Assembly (NCBI GenBank): GCA_963678705.1
Contig: OY783214.1
Coordinates: 4,340,001 to 4,404,000, forward strand
Direction of reading: 5' to 3'
DNA from: Panorpa germanica
Lineage: Eukaryota > Arthropoda > Insecta > Mecoptera > Panorpidae
DNA length: 64,000 nucleotides
Below the pieces are notes generated by a model. The model ran no database searches and had not been told where the DNA came from. It was given only the letters and a program-made list of their open reading frames with translations. The position numbers and the translations under genes were made by a program. Positions 35,544 to 49,200 of the stretch are shown in pieces. How positions within the stretch are numbered: the first letter of the stretch is position 1; each line of letters opens with the position of its first letter.

Positions 35544-38500
35544 ATGAATTCCTTTAATAAAAAAGACTTAAAACCAATAAATAATTTAAGTAATAGTGAT
35601 TCTTCGCATTTAGTTAATTCAAATCTTGTCGCTAGTAATATAAAAACAATTAACAAAAGACCATCTATTAAAAACAATATACAGAGTCCTACAACCAGTT
35701 GTTTTCCAGCAAAACATCCAACAGCTACTGTCAAACGTAGCAAGAGTTTAAATTATAATTTCTTAAAACTTTCTGCGCCTGAAGTAAGAGCAACCTCAAA
35801 AGCACAAACTCTTAAAACGACTACAACAATTACACAGGAAATAAATACTTTAAATAATTCTTCAAGCGATGTAAAAACTCCAAGTGATACTAAGTCATCT
35901 AAAGGTAAATTTAGTTTTATGTTTAAAAAGAAATCCAAAAATGAGGAAAGTAAAACACCAAAGAAAAGTGACTCTGATAATGAACCTGTTAAGAAACCAA
36001 AACCGGAAGTACCTAGAAAACATAAAAAGAGTGAAACCGAAGAACCTATTTTTAGCAAAGACGGTTCGCCTAAATTAAATAAGAACGATATTGAAAGGAT
36101 CTTACTTTCAAAAGCGGAGGACGTTCGAAATAGGCGCGATGTGACGAAAAGGAATTCGATGAACTTTGGTTTTGAAAATGTGTTGAGTGAATTAAAAGTG
36201 AATCAAGAGAAGATAGTGCTTCGAAAGAAAGATGAAGAGATTAGACACCAGGAACGAATTTCCAAGATCGAACACAACATGGATACTTTCATGCGGATAC
36301 CTGAGCGGTAACTATTGCCATAACATCCTCCTATCGCTACCCCACTCTTCCTCCACCTCACCGTCTTCTGTTATACTAATTATAAGTGGTCAGTGGAGAC
36401 AGAGCAGCAGAGCATGTTGGATTTGCAGAGTCAGTCATTAGGCGGATTAATTATCTAATAATAAAATGATACGTACATACTTTATATGTAGTACTAGCTT
36501 TTACCCCCGTCGCAAGCGACGTCTGTTTTTTGTGAGTGGCTTGAATTTCATGTCAAAATTTAATTCCATTTTTAAAATGAAATAATAAATAAACTCGTCC
36601 TATATTGATTTTACATTTAATAACAATTAATTTTTTATACAAACTGACTAAGAAAATACATTTTTTATATCAAAATAAAAAATATTTTGAATTTATGCGT
36701 TATTTGAACAACTTTTTTTCAAAATTTGGGAATTTTTTTTCGATTCGTAAATAAGTTGCCAAGGTTAGCCTATATACAAAATTTCAACTTTCTAGCACAA
36801 TTTTTACTCTCGGCATAGAGTGCCCTCGTGCCCCGCAATAAAATTTTGAAATTTTGAATTCTTTTTTTATTAATAATATACTTAATTATTCTAGAATATA
36901 GAATATTAACTTTCTCCAAAGTTCCCTACCGTGCCCCCGAATTTCTTTAACCCCCCCTTTTTCACTTTTTGAATTTCTAATTTTTGAGAATTGTCAGCAT
37001 TGAATACCTTAATACACATGCAAAATTTCAACTTTCTATCTTTTACAAATTAAAAGTAATACAGCAAAAAAGGGATCACTTTTTTTCCAGTTTTTCCAAA
37101 ATTACGGGTTTCCAGAAAATTCAGGGAAAAATCCGGGGACCCCAAAAGTCTTAGAATTTTTTTCTCTACGAAATAGAAAACTTTTAAAAACTTCCCTGGA
37201 GCCGTTTTCGAGATGCCATACAAAATTCGAACCAAACATATAAACACATAAACATATAAGAATATAAATATACACTTGGGACATTATAATATACTTTAGT
37301 TTACCCCCGTCGCAATGCAACGTCTTTTTGGCGTGTATCATTTGAATCCAATAAAATAATTCGTAATTAAATTTCATATTTTACTGTTCTATTTTTAAAT
37401 TGAAATAATAAATAAACTCGCACATATACATTCACACATATAAATTGACTAAAAAAATATATTTTTTTAATGAAAATAAAAAATATTTTCAATTTATGTG
37501 TTATTTGACCAACTTTTTTTCAAAATTTGGGATTTTTTTTTTCGATTCGTAAATAAGTTACCAAGGTTAGCCTATATACAAAATTTCAACTTTCTAGCAC
37601 AATTTTTACTGTCGGCAAATACTGCCCCCGTGCCCCTCAATAAAATTTTGAAATTTTGAATTTTTTTTTATTAATAATATACTTAATTATTCTAGAATCC
37701 AGAATATAAACTTTCTCCAAAGTTCCCTACCGGGCCCCCGAATTTCCTCAACCCCCCCTTTTTTACTTTTTGAATTTCTAATTTTTGAGAAATGTCAGCA
37801 TTAAATACCTTCATACACATGCAAAATTTCAACTTTCTTTCTTTTACGAATTAAAAGTAATACAGCAAAAAAGGGTTCACTTTTTTTCCAGTTTTTCCTA
37901 AATTACGGGTTTCCAGGAAATTCAGGGGAAAATCCGGGGACGCCAAAAGTCTTAGAATTTTTTTCTCTACGAAATAGGAAATTTTTAAAAACTTCCATGG
38001 AGCCGTTTTCGAGCTACCATACGAATCGCGTAAACATATAAGAATATAAACATATAAGAATATAAACATATAAGAAAATAAACATACACCTCGGACATTA
38101 TAATATAAGATACTCACATATGTATAAGCGGCTGTTAAATAACGAGACTGACGTTGTAAAATATTTTATTTTCAGTTGCATTGTTCGAAGCAGTGCACAT
38201 GGTACACATCGTTACACTTTGCTGGAAATTGTCAGAATTGTCGGTAACATTCTTATGTAAATTTTATCGAACGGATTCTTTATCAATTCCTACAGTTTCA
38301 TTTGTTTGATATTGTCTTGGAAGGGCGACCCGGGCGTGAATCATCTTGAACGTCTTTCCCACCATTTGGCAAACGCTTAAATCACTTGCGAGATAAACAA
38401 TCATTGTCATACACTTCTTTCAATAAATTATAAGTTTCAGTAGCGGTTCTATCAACTTTCATGTGAAATTTCACACCAATTCGTGGCTCTATTGTTACAC

Positions 38501-40206
38501 TTAGCATTTGTCCTGCAAAACAAGAATGCGAATGAATGCACTGTATTGGAAAGAGACGATAGCTTCACGATAAACAGTTGTCGGTCGCTGGCGTTTGACG
38601 TATACACACTTCTTCTGTAGCAGCATCAGTCTCGTTATTTAATAGTGCTGAAAGTAGTGGAAAGCCGCTCCTTATCTAGGGCTAAGTAATAGGCCGTCTT
38701 ACACTGCAATTGTTTTCTTGTGACTTGCGATTTCAGTAGGGTCTTGAATGTTTATTATTACACCACTGCAGGTATTTCTTACATCCGAATTCGTAATATG
38801 GTTTAGACATGAAAGAAAGTCAAGAGTCGTACAGTTCCGAAAGTAAAAACAATTTTAAAAAATGTTTTCCTTATTAAGAGATGATTAACTGTTTTTTTTA
38901 TTTTGATGTGTTAAGGTAGTTTCCAAAAAATGTTGATTTGAATAAAGTTAGACAACTTTTGGCTTATTCAACTACTCGACAGTCTTAAAACTTTCAACCA
39001 TTTTTTTTCAACATACAAAATATAAAGTGTAAACTAGTATTATTTAATCTAAAAAGGTATAAATTTAGCGTAATACCGAAATATAACTATATTTAAGGCT
39101 TTTTTAAAATTTATTTCTTCTTAAAAATTCTCCGTGAGAAGTTTATTTTTTAAAATGCAATGAAATAGGTCACAAAACGTTGTATATTAGATAACATCGA
39201 TACCTGCATAACATGCATATCGTAACACATGCAGTTCCCGTATCACTGATAAAATGATAACAGCGAATCTGTCTTGTTACTCTTGAGCTTGAAAGTATGT
39301 TGTCACTGATTATAGGTGTATTTCATTTGTACAAAGACATATGGTGATATTTTTAAATATAGCTCTTTTATATGCTACATTTTCTATGATTATTAGATTC
39401 CAAACAATCGTTGGCGATTTGTTATTCCTACAGACATGCAGAGGCGAATGGAATTTAAAACAAACGTGTCAGTGGCCTGTGTCACTTATGCTATCGAAAA
39501 TCATGCAATTGTATGATCACTAATATATTTAAATAGTGTGATATACATATAGTGTTATTATCGTTGCATAACATTCAGGCTTATTTTCTTTTAACTATTT
39601 TACTATATTTACAGGACGTACTAGTTGATAGTATGTCAATCTTTTACTCTTCCGTGCGTTCCGACTGAGTCGGAAGAGAGAATGTAGGCTTTGATATCGC
39701 GCCTTTTCTGCTTAGGTGGGCCTAGAAGCCATTCAAACTATTTGAAAGAATATGAAGAATTGAACCAAGTATATTTAGTTCTCTTTGTTACCTGTAGATA
39801 TGTTTTATATATTTGTAAAACACTATCAAGGTGCGCGCTATTAGTAGTTCTATATCCATTCCCCAAGCACAATTATCAGTTGATTAACAAATCCGCAGTC
39901 GTATACTCGTACATATCTATGTACTAGTATGTATTAGTCGTACGTAAACTAGTCGATGGACATGTAATCATACAATTATATCAAATAAAACAGCGTAATG
40001 TTTACAGGCAAAGTGATGAGGACGGCAACGACAAACGTCAGCGGATGCGGAACCGCAGGAGTCGGTCTATGGACGATATGAGAGTTTATCCATTTAAAAC
40101 ATTTCAAAGTGAACTAATGGACGTGTTAAAAAAACGTAATAATATTCCAAATAATAACTCGAAGGAGCCCATCACGGCGAAGGCCTTCTTCACGGACCAT
40201 GTAGTG
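35544..40206 (+). CDS. RhoGAP N-terminus A (exons 35544-36307 and 40008-40206)
   Basis: 321 residues, Ser/Lys/Asn-rich and probably disordered. Marked features: a strongly basic FSFMFKKKSK segment, KPKPEVPRKHKK, a predicted coiled stretch near NVLSELKVNQEKIVLRKKDE, and the Arg-rich RMRNRRSRSMDD in exon 2. The first exon ends gagcg|gtaact and the second begins tttacag|gcaaag; the joined codon is CGG. Exon 2 ends gtagtg|gtaagt in phase 0, matching the shared exon at 53834. The open frame runs only two bases past the donor before a stop, which supports the splice. Confidence 0.88.
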
Positions 40207-43200
40207 GTAAGTCGCTTGTTTTTTATTGTCTCTATTTTTGAATTAAGTCGTATCATATTTTGTTGATAATTAAATAAAATAACGCTATATGATTTCATCT
40301 AAACAGTAACTGAGAGAGTGAATTTTGTGTAACTTTAATATAATATAAAACTACCCTTTGTGCAACAAGTAGTATTAAGTTTATTGTTATGGCCATATAT
40401 GTGTGTTCGATTATTCCTGATGTTTGCCGATTATTCGAGGATTAATGGGTGTGCACGATCATTCGACAAACCACATGGAAAATAGTCAACATTCAATATA
40501 TTAAATAAGAATAACATAACAATATAATATAACGATAATATTAATAGTAATAGTATGTAAATATAAATATACAAAAATATCTTTCCCTAAGAAGCCTTTT
40601 TGTCTGTTACAACAATTTTTGTATGCATATAACAGTATAATAATTAAAATATTACCCATAATTAATGTCAGATTTATATTAATTCAATTCAAATTCAAAT
40701 TAAGTATCTATAAAAAAGTAATAATAAATTTGACAACGTTGTCAAAAGAAATGTATGATTTATTCATTTCTTGGAGTATAATCTCGTTTTAATTTGAATT
40801 TCCCTCTCGATTTGCCATTTGCAACGTTGCCGGCTCATAACCCACATTTTCTGTTCTTTACTGCTTTTATTTAATTATTTTTAATAATATTTATTAATCA
40901 ATAGTTTCAAAAAAGATATTTTATATACACGTAGTTTTTGACAATCGTGTCACCATTTTTTCATGGTTAAAAGTTAGATTATGTAGTGAAATTGAGCTAA
41001 AAGTTATTATACATATGGAAATTGATTGTTTTTAATCATTTAAAAGAAACTATGAACCCTAGGAAACGAGACAGCATGTATTTTAACCATTTTTATCGAT
41101 CCTCTAAATTTCACGACATTTCTATTTTTTACGTAAAGGTCTTGTACCTCCTCTCAATTTATAAAGCGTGTGGCCCGTTCCTGTGCACGAATTTTTGTCT
41201 TATCATCGAGTTTATCATCGACCAATCACAGTAATCACTAGATAGGAAGTAGCTAAGACTGAACTTACATTAGAACTACAGCGGTTCTCAAACTTTTTAC
41301 TTCGAGCCCCCCTGTATAATCCAGCTGTAAGCCGGGCCCCCCTACATGTAACCGTACTATATATTATAAGGAAGTCGCATTTGACATTTTACAGTCAATT
41401 TTTATTTAGTTAAGTTTTGCACATTCTATGCATACTCTAATGGGGCTAATAATACTCTAATAGGTTTAATCGTAATCAAACAACAAATTCTATACAAAGA
41501 ACTACTGTTTATTTAATTATTTTAGCTACTATAGTACATAATTGTTATTTGTAACTAACTCAAAGCAATAATAATAAAAAGAGCGTTTTTACAAGAATAA
41601 GTGGTGGCGAATGGAGTGAGTCACCAATCCAGAAGGATGTGAGAGAAGATTCTTTAAACTTCATTTCAAGCTTAGTGTCACCTTGGGGAGGGAGCACTCA
41701 TCGAATGATGGTTTGAACGGGTTTTGAATCCATGCCAAACCATCCAAGTTCCCATTAAAATATTTTTCAAAACGAGATCTGAGGATTTCTGAGTGTTTAA
41801 GAAAGCATTTCTTTGCATTGGTTGGAATAGTTTCTTTAATCATAATTTTAAGAATAGGAAATAGCTCCAAATTGTCACTTTACAGACCGCCTTCGTACAA
41901 ACTTAGTTTCCTTACACAGATTTTCACCTTTTCAGTCCATTGCAGAAGGTTTGCATCTTTTTTCTGTATTTTCAGATAAAAAATGTTAGGCACTCTTACG
42001 TCGTTGACTTAAAATTATACACTTGTTGTAATTTTAAAAATAAAAAGTTTGCTTTATTATTTTGTAAGTAAATTTAATTAATTTTTCAACCAAGCATTGG
42101 CCCCCCCCTGAGCCTTCATTGCGCCCCCCTTGGGGGTCGCGCCCCACACTTTGAGAACCGCTGATGTACGGGCCTATACGGTTTCTCAGACGACTACATC
42201 GGTTCTTTTCTGACATCTATTCGAGACAGAATAGACTACTATTTTTTACTAATATTTTCTTAATTAATCTTAACAAGAGAAGTACAAATATTGGTTTTCC
42301 AATAAGAGATATTTTGCTACGTATATTTCTTGGCTAAATGTTATTTTCTAAAGTATCGTTTGAAATATAATTGGTATGGTTATCTTAAGATTCCTTTGAA
42401 CTGTAAGTCCATATGTATTCACATATTTGCTTTTTAGATATTTTAATTAATGCAAAACAATGAACTCTTTGATCTAAGTATCTCAACAAATTCGCCATTG
42501 CGTCGCGAGAACAGTGATGGAAATCGTCAGGATGTTGCATTTACTTAAAGCGCATTTAAAGTCAGAGGCGCCTCGTCATATAAAAAAAGAAATCTTTCAA
42601 ATATCAAGAATAATTATGATTAATAATTACAAATCATAAACCGTTTATAATATTGGACCAATATTATCTAATAACAAATATAGTAACTGTTTTACATTTT
42701 ACGCTCCTCTTGCTGTTCCGAAAAATAATCTGAGAATAATCTATAACTTCAATAATTAGGCTTCTATCTTGAAAAAATAGCGGTCAAGGACAGTCTTCTT
42801 GCAATATCTACATACCAGTGGATCCAATGTTATAATGGACATACAGCTAATTCTGTGTTAAGGACTGTGTTATATACAGTTAGAATTTTCAAAAAATCGT
42901 ATTTTTTATTTCATTTTCGTAATGTACATATATTTAAGTACACACACAGCAAATTTTAAATCAATCTAGCAATTATTTTAGGTTATGTAACTTGAAAAAC
43001 AAACATTTTTTTACTCTATATAAAGTGCTTTTGCAACTTTAAACACGTTTTTCTAAAAACTGTGTTTTTAAAGTCGGTTACCAACATTTCTCGGAAACGG
43101 CTGAACCGATCAGTCTCAAATTTTAACACAAGCTTCTTAAGTATATTTTTTAGTAATTAATCCAACCTTTTTTATCACCGATAAATATATATTTTTTCAT

Positions 43201-46200
43201 AAACAATTTAAGTTCAAAATTTTGGTCAAATATTAATTTTTTTTTGACAAGCTGCCATTTTGTCAAAAAAATTAATTTTGCTTATTCTTTCCATTAATTA
43301 TAAGATTATACATTTCTTTAACGAAATCCGTTTGGTTTTTACATTTTACATGATGCAGTCCAGAAATATCACGGTCACCGCAAGATGCCTTTTTTGAGAG
43401 GAACTCCTGGAGATCAGCTATAGCAGCTTTCAAAATTATTATTTTACAAATATAAAAATGTTAAAATACAGTTAAAAGTCACCATAATATGTGTACAAAT
43501 TTTTACATTAATACTTTGAAAAGTCTTCTCAGGAAAAATTCTTGAAAATTCGCGTTTTTTTTTGAGACTCCTGTCTCGTATATAACCTCTTAAAGATTGT
43601 TATCAAGAGTGTACCGCATGTAAATACCAAGAAATTAAAAAACTTATTAAATATAAACTCAAAGTAGTAATGTCATTTTAGTAATTATATCATAATTGTG
43701 ACTATGTTTATGAATGGACCCTTTAGAATGGATGTATCATAAATGTTATTAATTACTTTCATTCCTGGTCGATTGAAAATGACTCACCCTACACTGACAT
43801 GCACGCTGGCTCCCGCCTCTGTTCTAACGCGGGTTGCGGGCTTACGCGGACTGACCTATGACATCTCTTTAATATCACTTTAAAAGACACTACTTCAGTT
43901 AAATTCACAATTGAAATTTCCAATCACAAATATTTTAACTATTTGACTATTAAGCCTCATTCCCACTTATTGTTTTGATATTTAATTTACTGTTTTTATC
44001 TAATATTGTAATTTAGATTTCAAGTTTTCGTTAAAGCATTTCTTTTCACATTTGTGTTTTAATTTAAATTTAGTTAATTTAGTTGGTGCGTATGCATCGT
44101 TAGTAATAATATAAATTTTGACAGTTGGACAAAATTGTATGTGAAATAATTAATATTGCTATTTTTAATAACAATTATTCATAGAAATTGTTTTCACTTC
44201 TATATTTTTCAAAAACTGACATTAAACTTCTTTTAAAAGTAAATCCTACTGCATTTTGACAGAGTGTCACATTTTAGAGATTAGAATATAATATAGATTT
44301 TCTTTATTTAATATTTTTAATTTAAGACATTGGAAGGTTCCAATAAAATTTAAATAAAATTAAAGCAATGAGTGGGAATGATACTTTATAAGCAGTAATT
44401 TTATTTTTAATTTCTTTTAAAACCGAAGACATAGTAGTTAAGGTCAAGCATCAATGTTCTCGACTGTGTCATCGCAAATTAACTTTGCATATGCCCCGCA
44501 TTTTTTCAGGCCGGATCTGTATATAAATATGTATGTTTTATTTCAAACAAACATGCAAGCAAACAAAACAATATCATTATCATGTAGTTATTTCGTTAAA
44601 AACATAATGTGACTCATGTCTGTGACAATAATATAATTAAAATAACATTTTTAATAATTGTGTTCAATGTTTTAACCTATAAGTTACTATTTTAGTTACA
44701 AAAATATAAATGAAAGTGATTGTGAATCAATCTTTTGTTTATCCTTTTAATCTGATATCAACAGGCAGGCGTATTGTCTCGTGCAGCCATCAGCAGCTGA
44801 ACTCGCTCATTTCTAAGACAAGAAGTCAAGTGTTCTAAACTAGAGTCAACAGAATCAATTCCCGCAACTCCCCCTCGTTAACTTAGTGTATTACACATCG
44901 TCCTCTATCCCTTCCCCTCATACTACAGCCTAGAAACCGACACTAAATTGTATGGTCTATATGATCGATGACGTAAACTGGACGAGCAACAGTTTTGCTT
45001 TATGGAAGAAAATCTGAATCTAAAATTGTGAGATGTTAAAAAAGCTAGACTTCAAATTTGAGTTTCGATACAAAAAAAGCATATTTTCGATTATGTTTTT
45101 TGACGACACAGATAATATATAATTAATTCTATAATTACTACATGATAAAATAACATTTAAAGAATACTTTGTGAAATTTTCATAAATAAATATCATGAAA
45201 TGAGTTAATGGCAGTGAATCTCCGCAGACGTTACAAAAGAAGTCTCATTACGGTGCAACTCATAACTCATCACTGCATTTTTGAAATTAAAAAACCAAAA
45301 TGATTTCATTAGTTGATAAGTTTCTGCAGGTAACCCTGTCGAGTTTTTTTTAAATTTATTTTTAAATTTTTTACAGCATTTAGAAATCAAAATACAGATT
45401 TTCATGAAAAAAATCAGAAACTTTGTTATTTTAAAATACGTAAAAATAAGAAAACTCGACAGCGTAATATTTTAAAAAGAACAGTGCGCAAGATTTTGAG
45501 CTAGAGTGGACACCGACTCTGAAAAAGCAAAGTGTGAGAAAAACGCGTTACAAAATTAAACCAGGCCAGACTTAAAACTCTATATCTCTGACAGTTTTAC
45601 TCCAATCGACTTCAAATTTTTACACATTAAACTTAATATGTTCTACATTAATATAAATAGCAACACCCCCCCCTCCCTTTAAAAAGGAAATTACCGCACA
45701 CCCCATCATTTAATTTTAACAGTTTTTGAAAAGTTTGTATTTTGTAGAAAAAATTTTCGAATTTTTTCCTGAATTTTCTAGGAATAATATTAACAACTAA
45801 ATAGAAAAATTAGATCCAATGAGGAGAGTTATTGGGGCAATTTGGGGAGTTCAGAGCAGGACAGAAGACAATGAATTAAATAAATTATAATATTTAAAAT
45901 GTATTAAAAATAAAAGTAAGCAGATATGACTAGTATTGGGTTTGTACAAGTGCCTGTTTATATTATTTTGTCTCACAAACGTTGTACGAGTTATTTCTAA
46001 TTAAAGCGCTAAGGTATTTAGTTAAAAACACAGATAAATCATAATTGGCATTTACAAATAGAAGTACTTCCACTTCCTCCACCCCCGCTCGTGTTACAGA
46101 TAAATAACAAAACACATCAAAATAAAACAATTGTACTTTTAAGATTGAGTGTACATTACACATGTCCAGTTGAATGAATACAAAATGACTGTTTTTGTAC

Positions 46201-49200
46201 AATCAACAAGTCACACACACACACACACTGACGACTGACACATCACCAACACATATAAAATGAGTTATGCTCGTATATAGACTATAAACCCATATGTCCT
46301 ACGTATCTGATGATATTAATTCATTAAAATAGAGAAATTTCAAATGTTCATTAAACTTAATTCGTTTCCTTCTCGTCAAGTTGTCCAGTATAGCTTTATG
46401 AAGGAGTCTCAGAGTGAACTGTATTCAATATCAGTCGCTACAAGTGGCCAGCACAAAGTATTGCACCAGAGTGCGGTCAGCGGTGTCTGAATAATTGCAA
46501 GTGACGTAAATTATTCGGAAATAATTTTGTTATTAGTCGTACTTTGTTAGAAGTGATGATTGATAATGATATACATGTTAAAATAAAACAAAGTGAATTT
46601 ATTTCTTTATTAATATACAGTGTTAAAATAAGTAGTAAATTTGTGATAAAATATAAAAGTGATCTTAAATTAAAATAGTGTTTAAATGATATTTATTTTG
46701 AAAAACGAAAATATGTTTAACGGAAATAGCGGTCGTAAGTCAAGTAATATTCTTATGTTATGTATTGAAATTAAACACTTTAGTATTCTTTAAATTCGCT
46801 TGTAGTAAGCTAGTAAGTTTGAAACTATACTGCGTTACCATTTGTTATGTGAGAGGTAAAATATAAACCTTAGAATTCGATTGTAGCAAGCTAGTACGTT
46901 TGAAATTGTACTATAAGACAATTTTCTACCTGGGCATTTACAAAATTTTAGAAATGTGCAGGTTTAATCTTAAATTGAACGCATCAAGAATTTAGGCGGA
47001 ACATAAATTTGAGTCTCCTTATTCTAAATTTTATGTAATTCTCTCAAATCAATACATATATTAATTAACAAATATACTGAGCAAGAATTAAGTAAAAATT
47101 TGGTGTCTGAACTTCAGGTGATAAATATTTAAATAAAATTGTCTTCAGCCTATGACATCCGGTGGTTTTGACTATCACAGAAAATTCGTATTCGAAACTA
47201 ATGTATGCATGGTACAGACAGATGCGGCATCCAACATTTGTTGTAGGAAGTTGTACAACACATCCACACTAGTGCGACATGCAACTTAATACGTCGGAAG
47301 CTTTCATATTTTGGACGAATTCCTTCACTCTACGTCAGAAAAAAAGTAATAAAACTCAGCTATTTAACAAGGTGTCTGACATTATATATTTATTTACTAA
47401 ACACAACTAAAAAAACGTCATTGCACACAGAGATTATACCGTTATTTCTTTATAATTTCCGACTTATGATTGAAACATTTTTGTTTCATAAAAAGAATTT
47501 TTTAAAATAGCTTAAGTAAGGGTTTTATTTGTGTCGCATGTTTATGTCGAGCCTACATAATATTTAACGTATATTTTATATAAACTTTCTTGTCTAAATA
47601 AAGCAAAAATGTTATGTCAGTAAGTAACCCCACAATTGAATTGAAGTTTTCTGAATATTCCGATGTTTTTTTTAAGAATTCTTAATATACAAGATAAAGT
47701 GGTGACTATATTCTAAATGAATGTTTACGATGTTATGTGTGGATGCATGTACTTATCAAAATAACTCTTGTCAACTCGGCGAGTGTCAACTCCTCCTCCA
47801 CCTTCGTCTCCGCCTCCTGCAGCAACTCCAGCACCAGCATACTGCAATAAATGTTTTAGTTATCAACTACCAGTGCCTGAACCGTACTCGCGTCCCATCT
47901 GACATTTATCAGAGTCACGTAACCTCGTACTCCACGAGAACACGACTGGCTAATCTTTAGCATACTTAAAAAAGCTACAATGATTAGCGTAATGAAATGT
48001 TCGACACATATTCATTATAGTTTGACAAATTCTAGTTTTCATTAATTCAATCTAATGCCGGTTTCACACTAGAGAGACAGGTTAATAAAACACGAACAAA
48101 AACACCAACGCTTACACCAAAGAGACAGTTTTGTCTTTAAAAACTGTTTTAGTAAACAAAACACATTCCCATCTGGAGTCGGTAAGATCAAAGGAAAACA
48201 CGTTTGTTGTTGTTTTTTAGTCTGCTTGGTTTGAACACGCTGTTTTGTTTTTTGTGAACATTTGCGCTTGTCAGTTCTTGTTTATCATGTTTATAATTTT
48301 TATAGGACACACAGAAAAACAATAAAAACAAAACCAGTCTGTCAGCAGTCAAAAAACAGAGCTGTTTTAAAATAAAACAAAACATGATTTTGTTTTGTTT
48401 TTTGACAACAAAACTGTTTTCAAAATTGTCTCTCAAAAAGTGAGGTGAAGTGATACGCCAATGTCAAGTTCTTACTCCGATTCGAAATAATCTTAGATGC
48501 GGTACTGCTCTAATTCTATTCTAATACTTTCCTTTTTAATTAACAATTGAACATCAAAAAATACTGGCGAAACTTTTTATAAGCAAGTGCCAAAAGTGCC
48601 GCGTATATACATATAGTCCAAGATCCCAGGACTGGCAGACATCACTTATTTTCTGATGAACAAAATGTGTAAGATTGAGTAGTGTTAGTATGCACAATAA
48701 TCGTACGCCTACCTGCTAACTTGACCAGGCGGCCATTTTCCAGGTATCATGTAATCAAGGTTTATGTCACTCACTCTCATGTGCACGGACAATGCCCTCT
48801 CGCTCCTACTCATAGCGGAATTAAAATTGGGTCTAGGGGATGTGCCGGCTCTGGGATCTCACTCTAATAATATTTTTGCCACAAACGCTTTTACATAGAC
48901 CTTTTTTTGCCTATCTTAAAAAATCCTCATTCTACCTTAGAATAGTCTTCTGTGTAATTAAATTGTGGTACCCACACCTTCTTTGCCGTTTGGCGCCCCC
49001 TTTGTCGTGGCGCACAATGGAAACGCTTCGCACGGGCTGCTCTTGGACAATAGCAAGCGATACATGCACTTCAGTTTTAAAACCCTTAAAAAAATTGATC
49101 TTTCAAAAAATGAATGTAAAAGACATTGTTATTATGTTATTACATGGACTGATAAATATTTGCGATTCTTGATTTCATGTTTGTTACAAACAAATAACCC

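Noticed and set aside
40104-40298. Minus-strand frame over the RhoGAP second exon
   Set aside because: Antisense shadow; the plus-strand exon has matching splice phases.
44751-44960. Extra RhoGAP exon after a good acceptor
   Set aside because: The only frame compatible with the upstream phase hits a stop after 11 codons and no donor follows.
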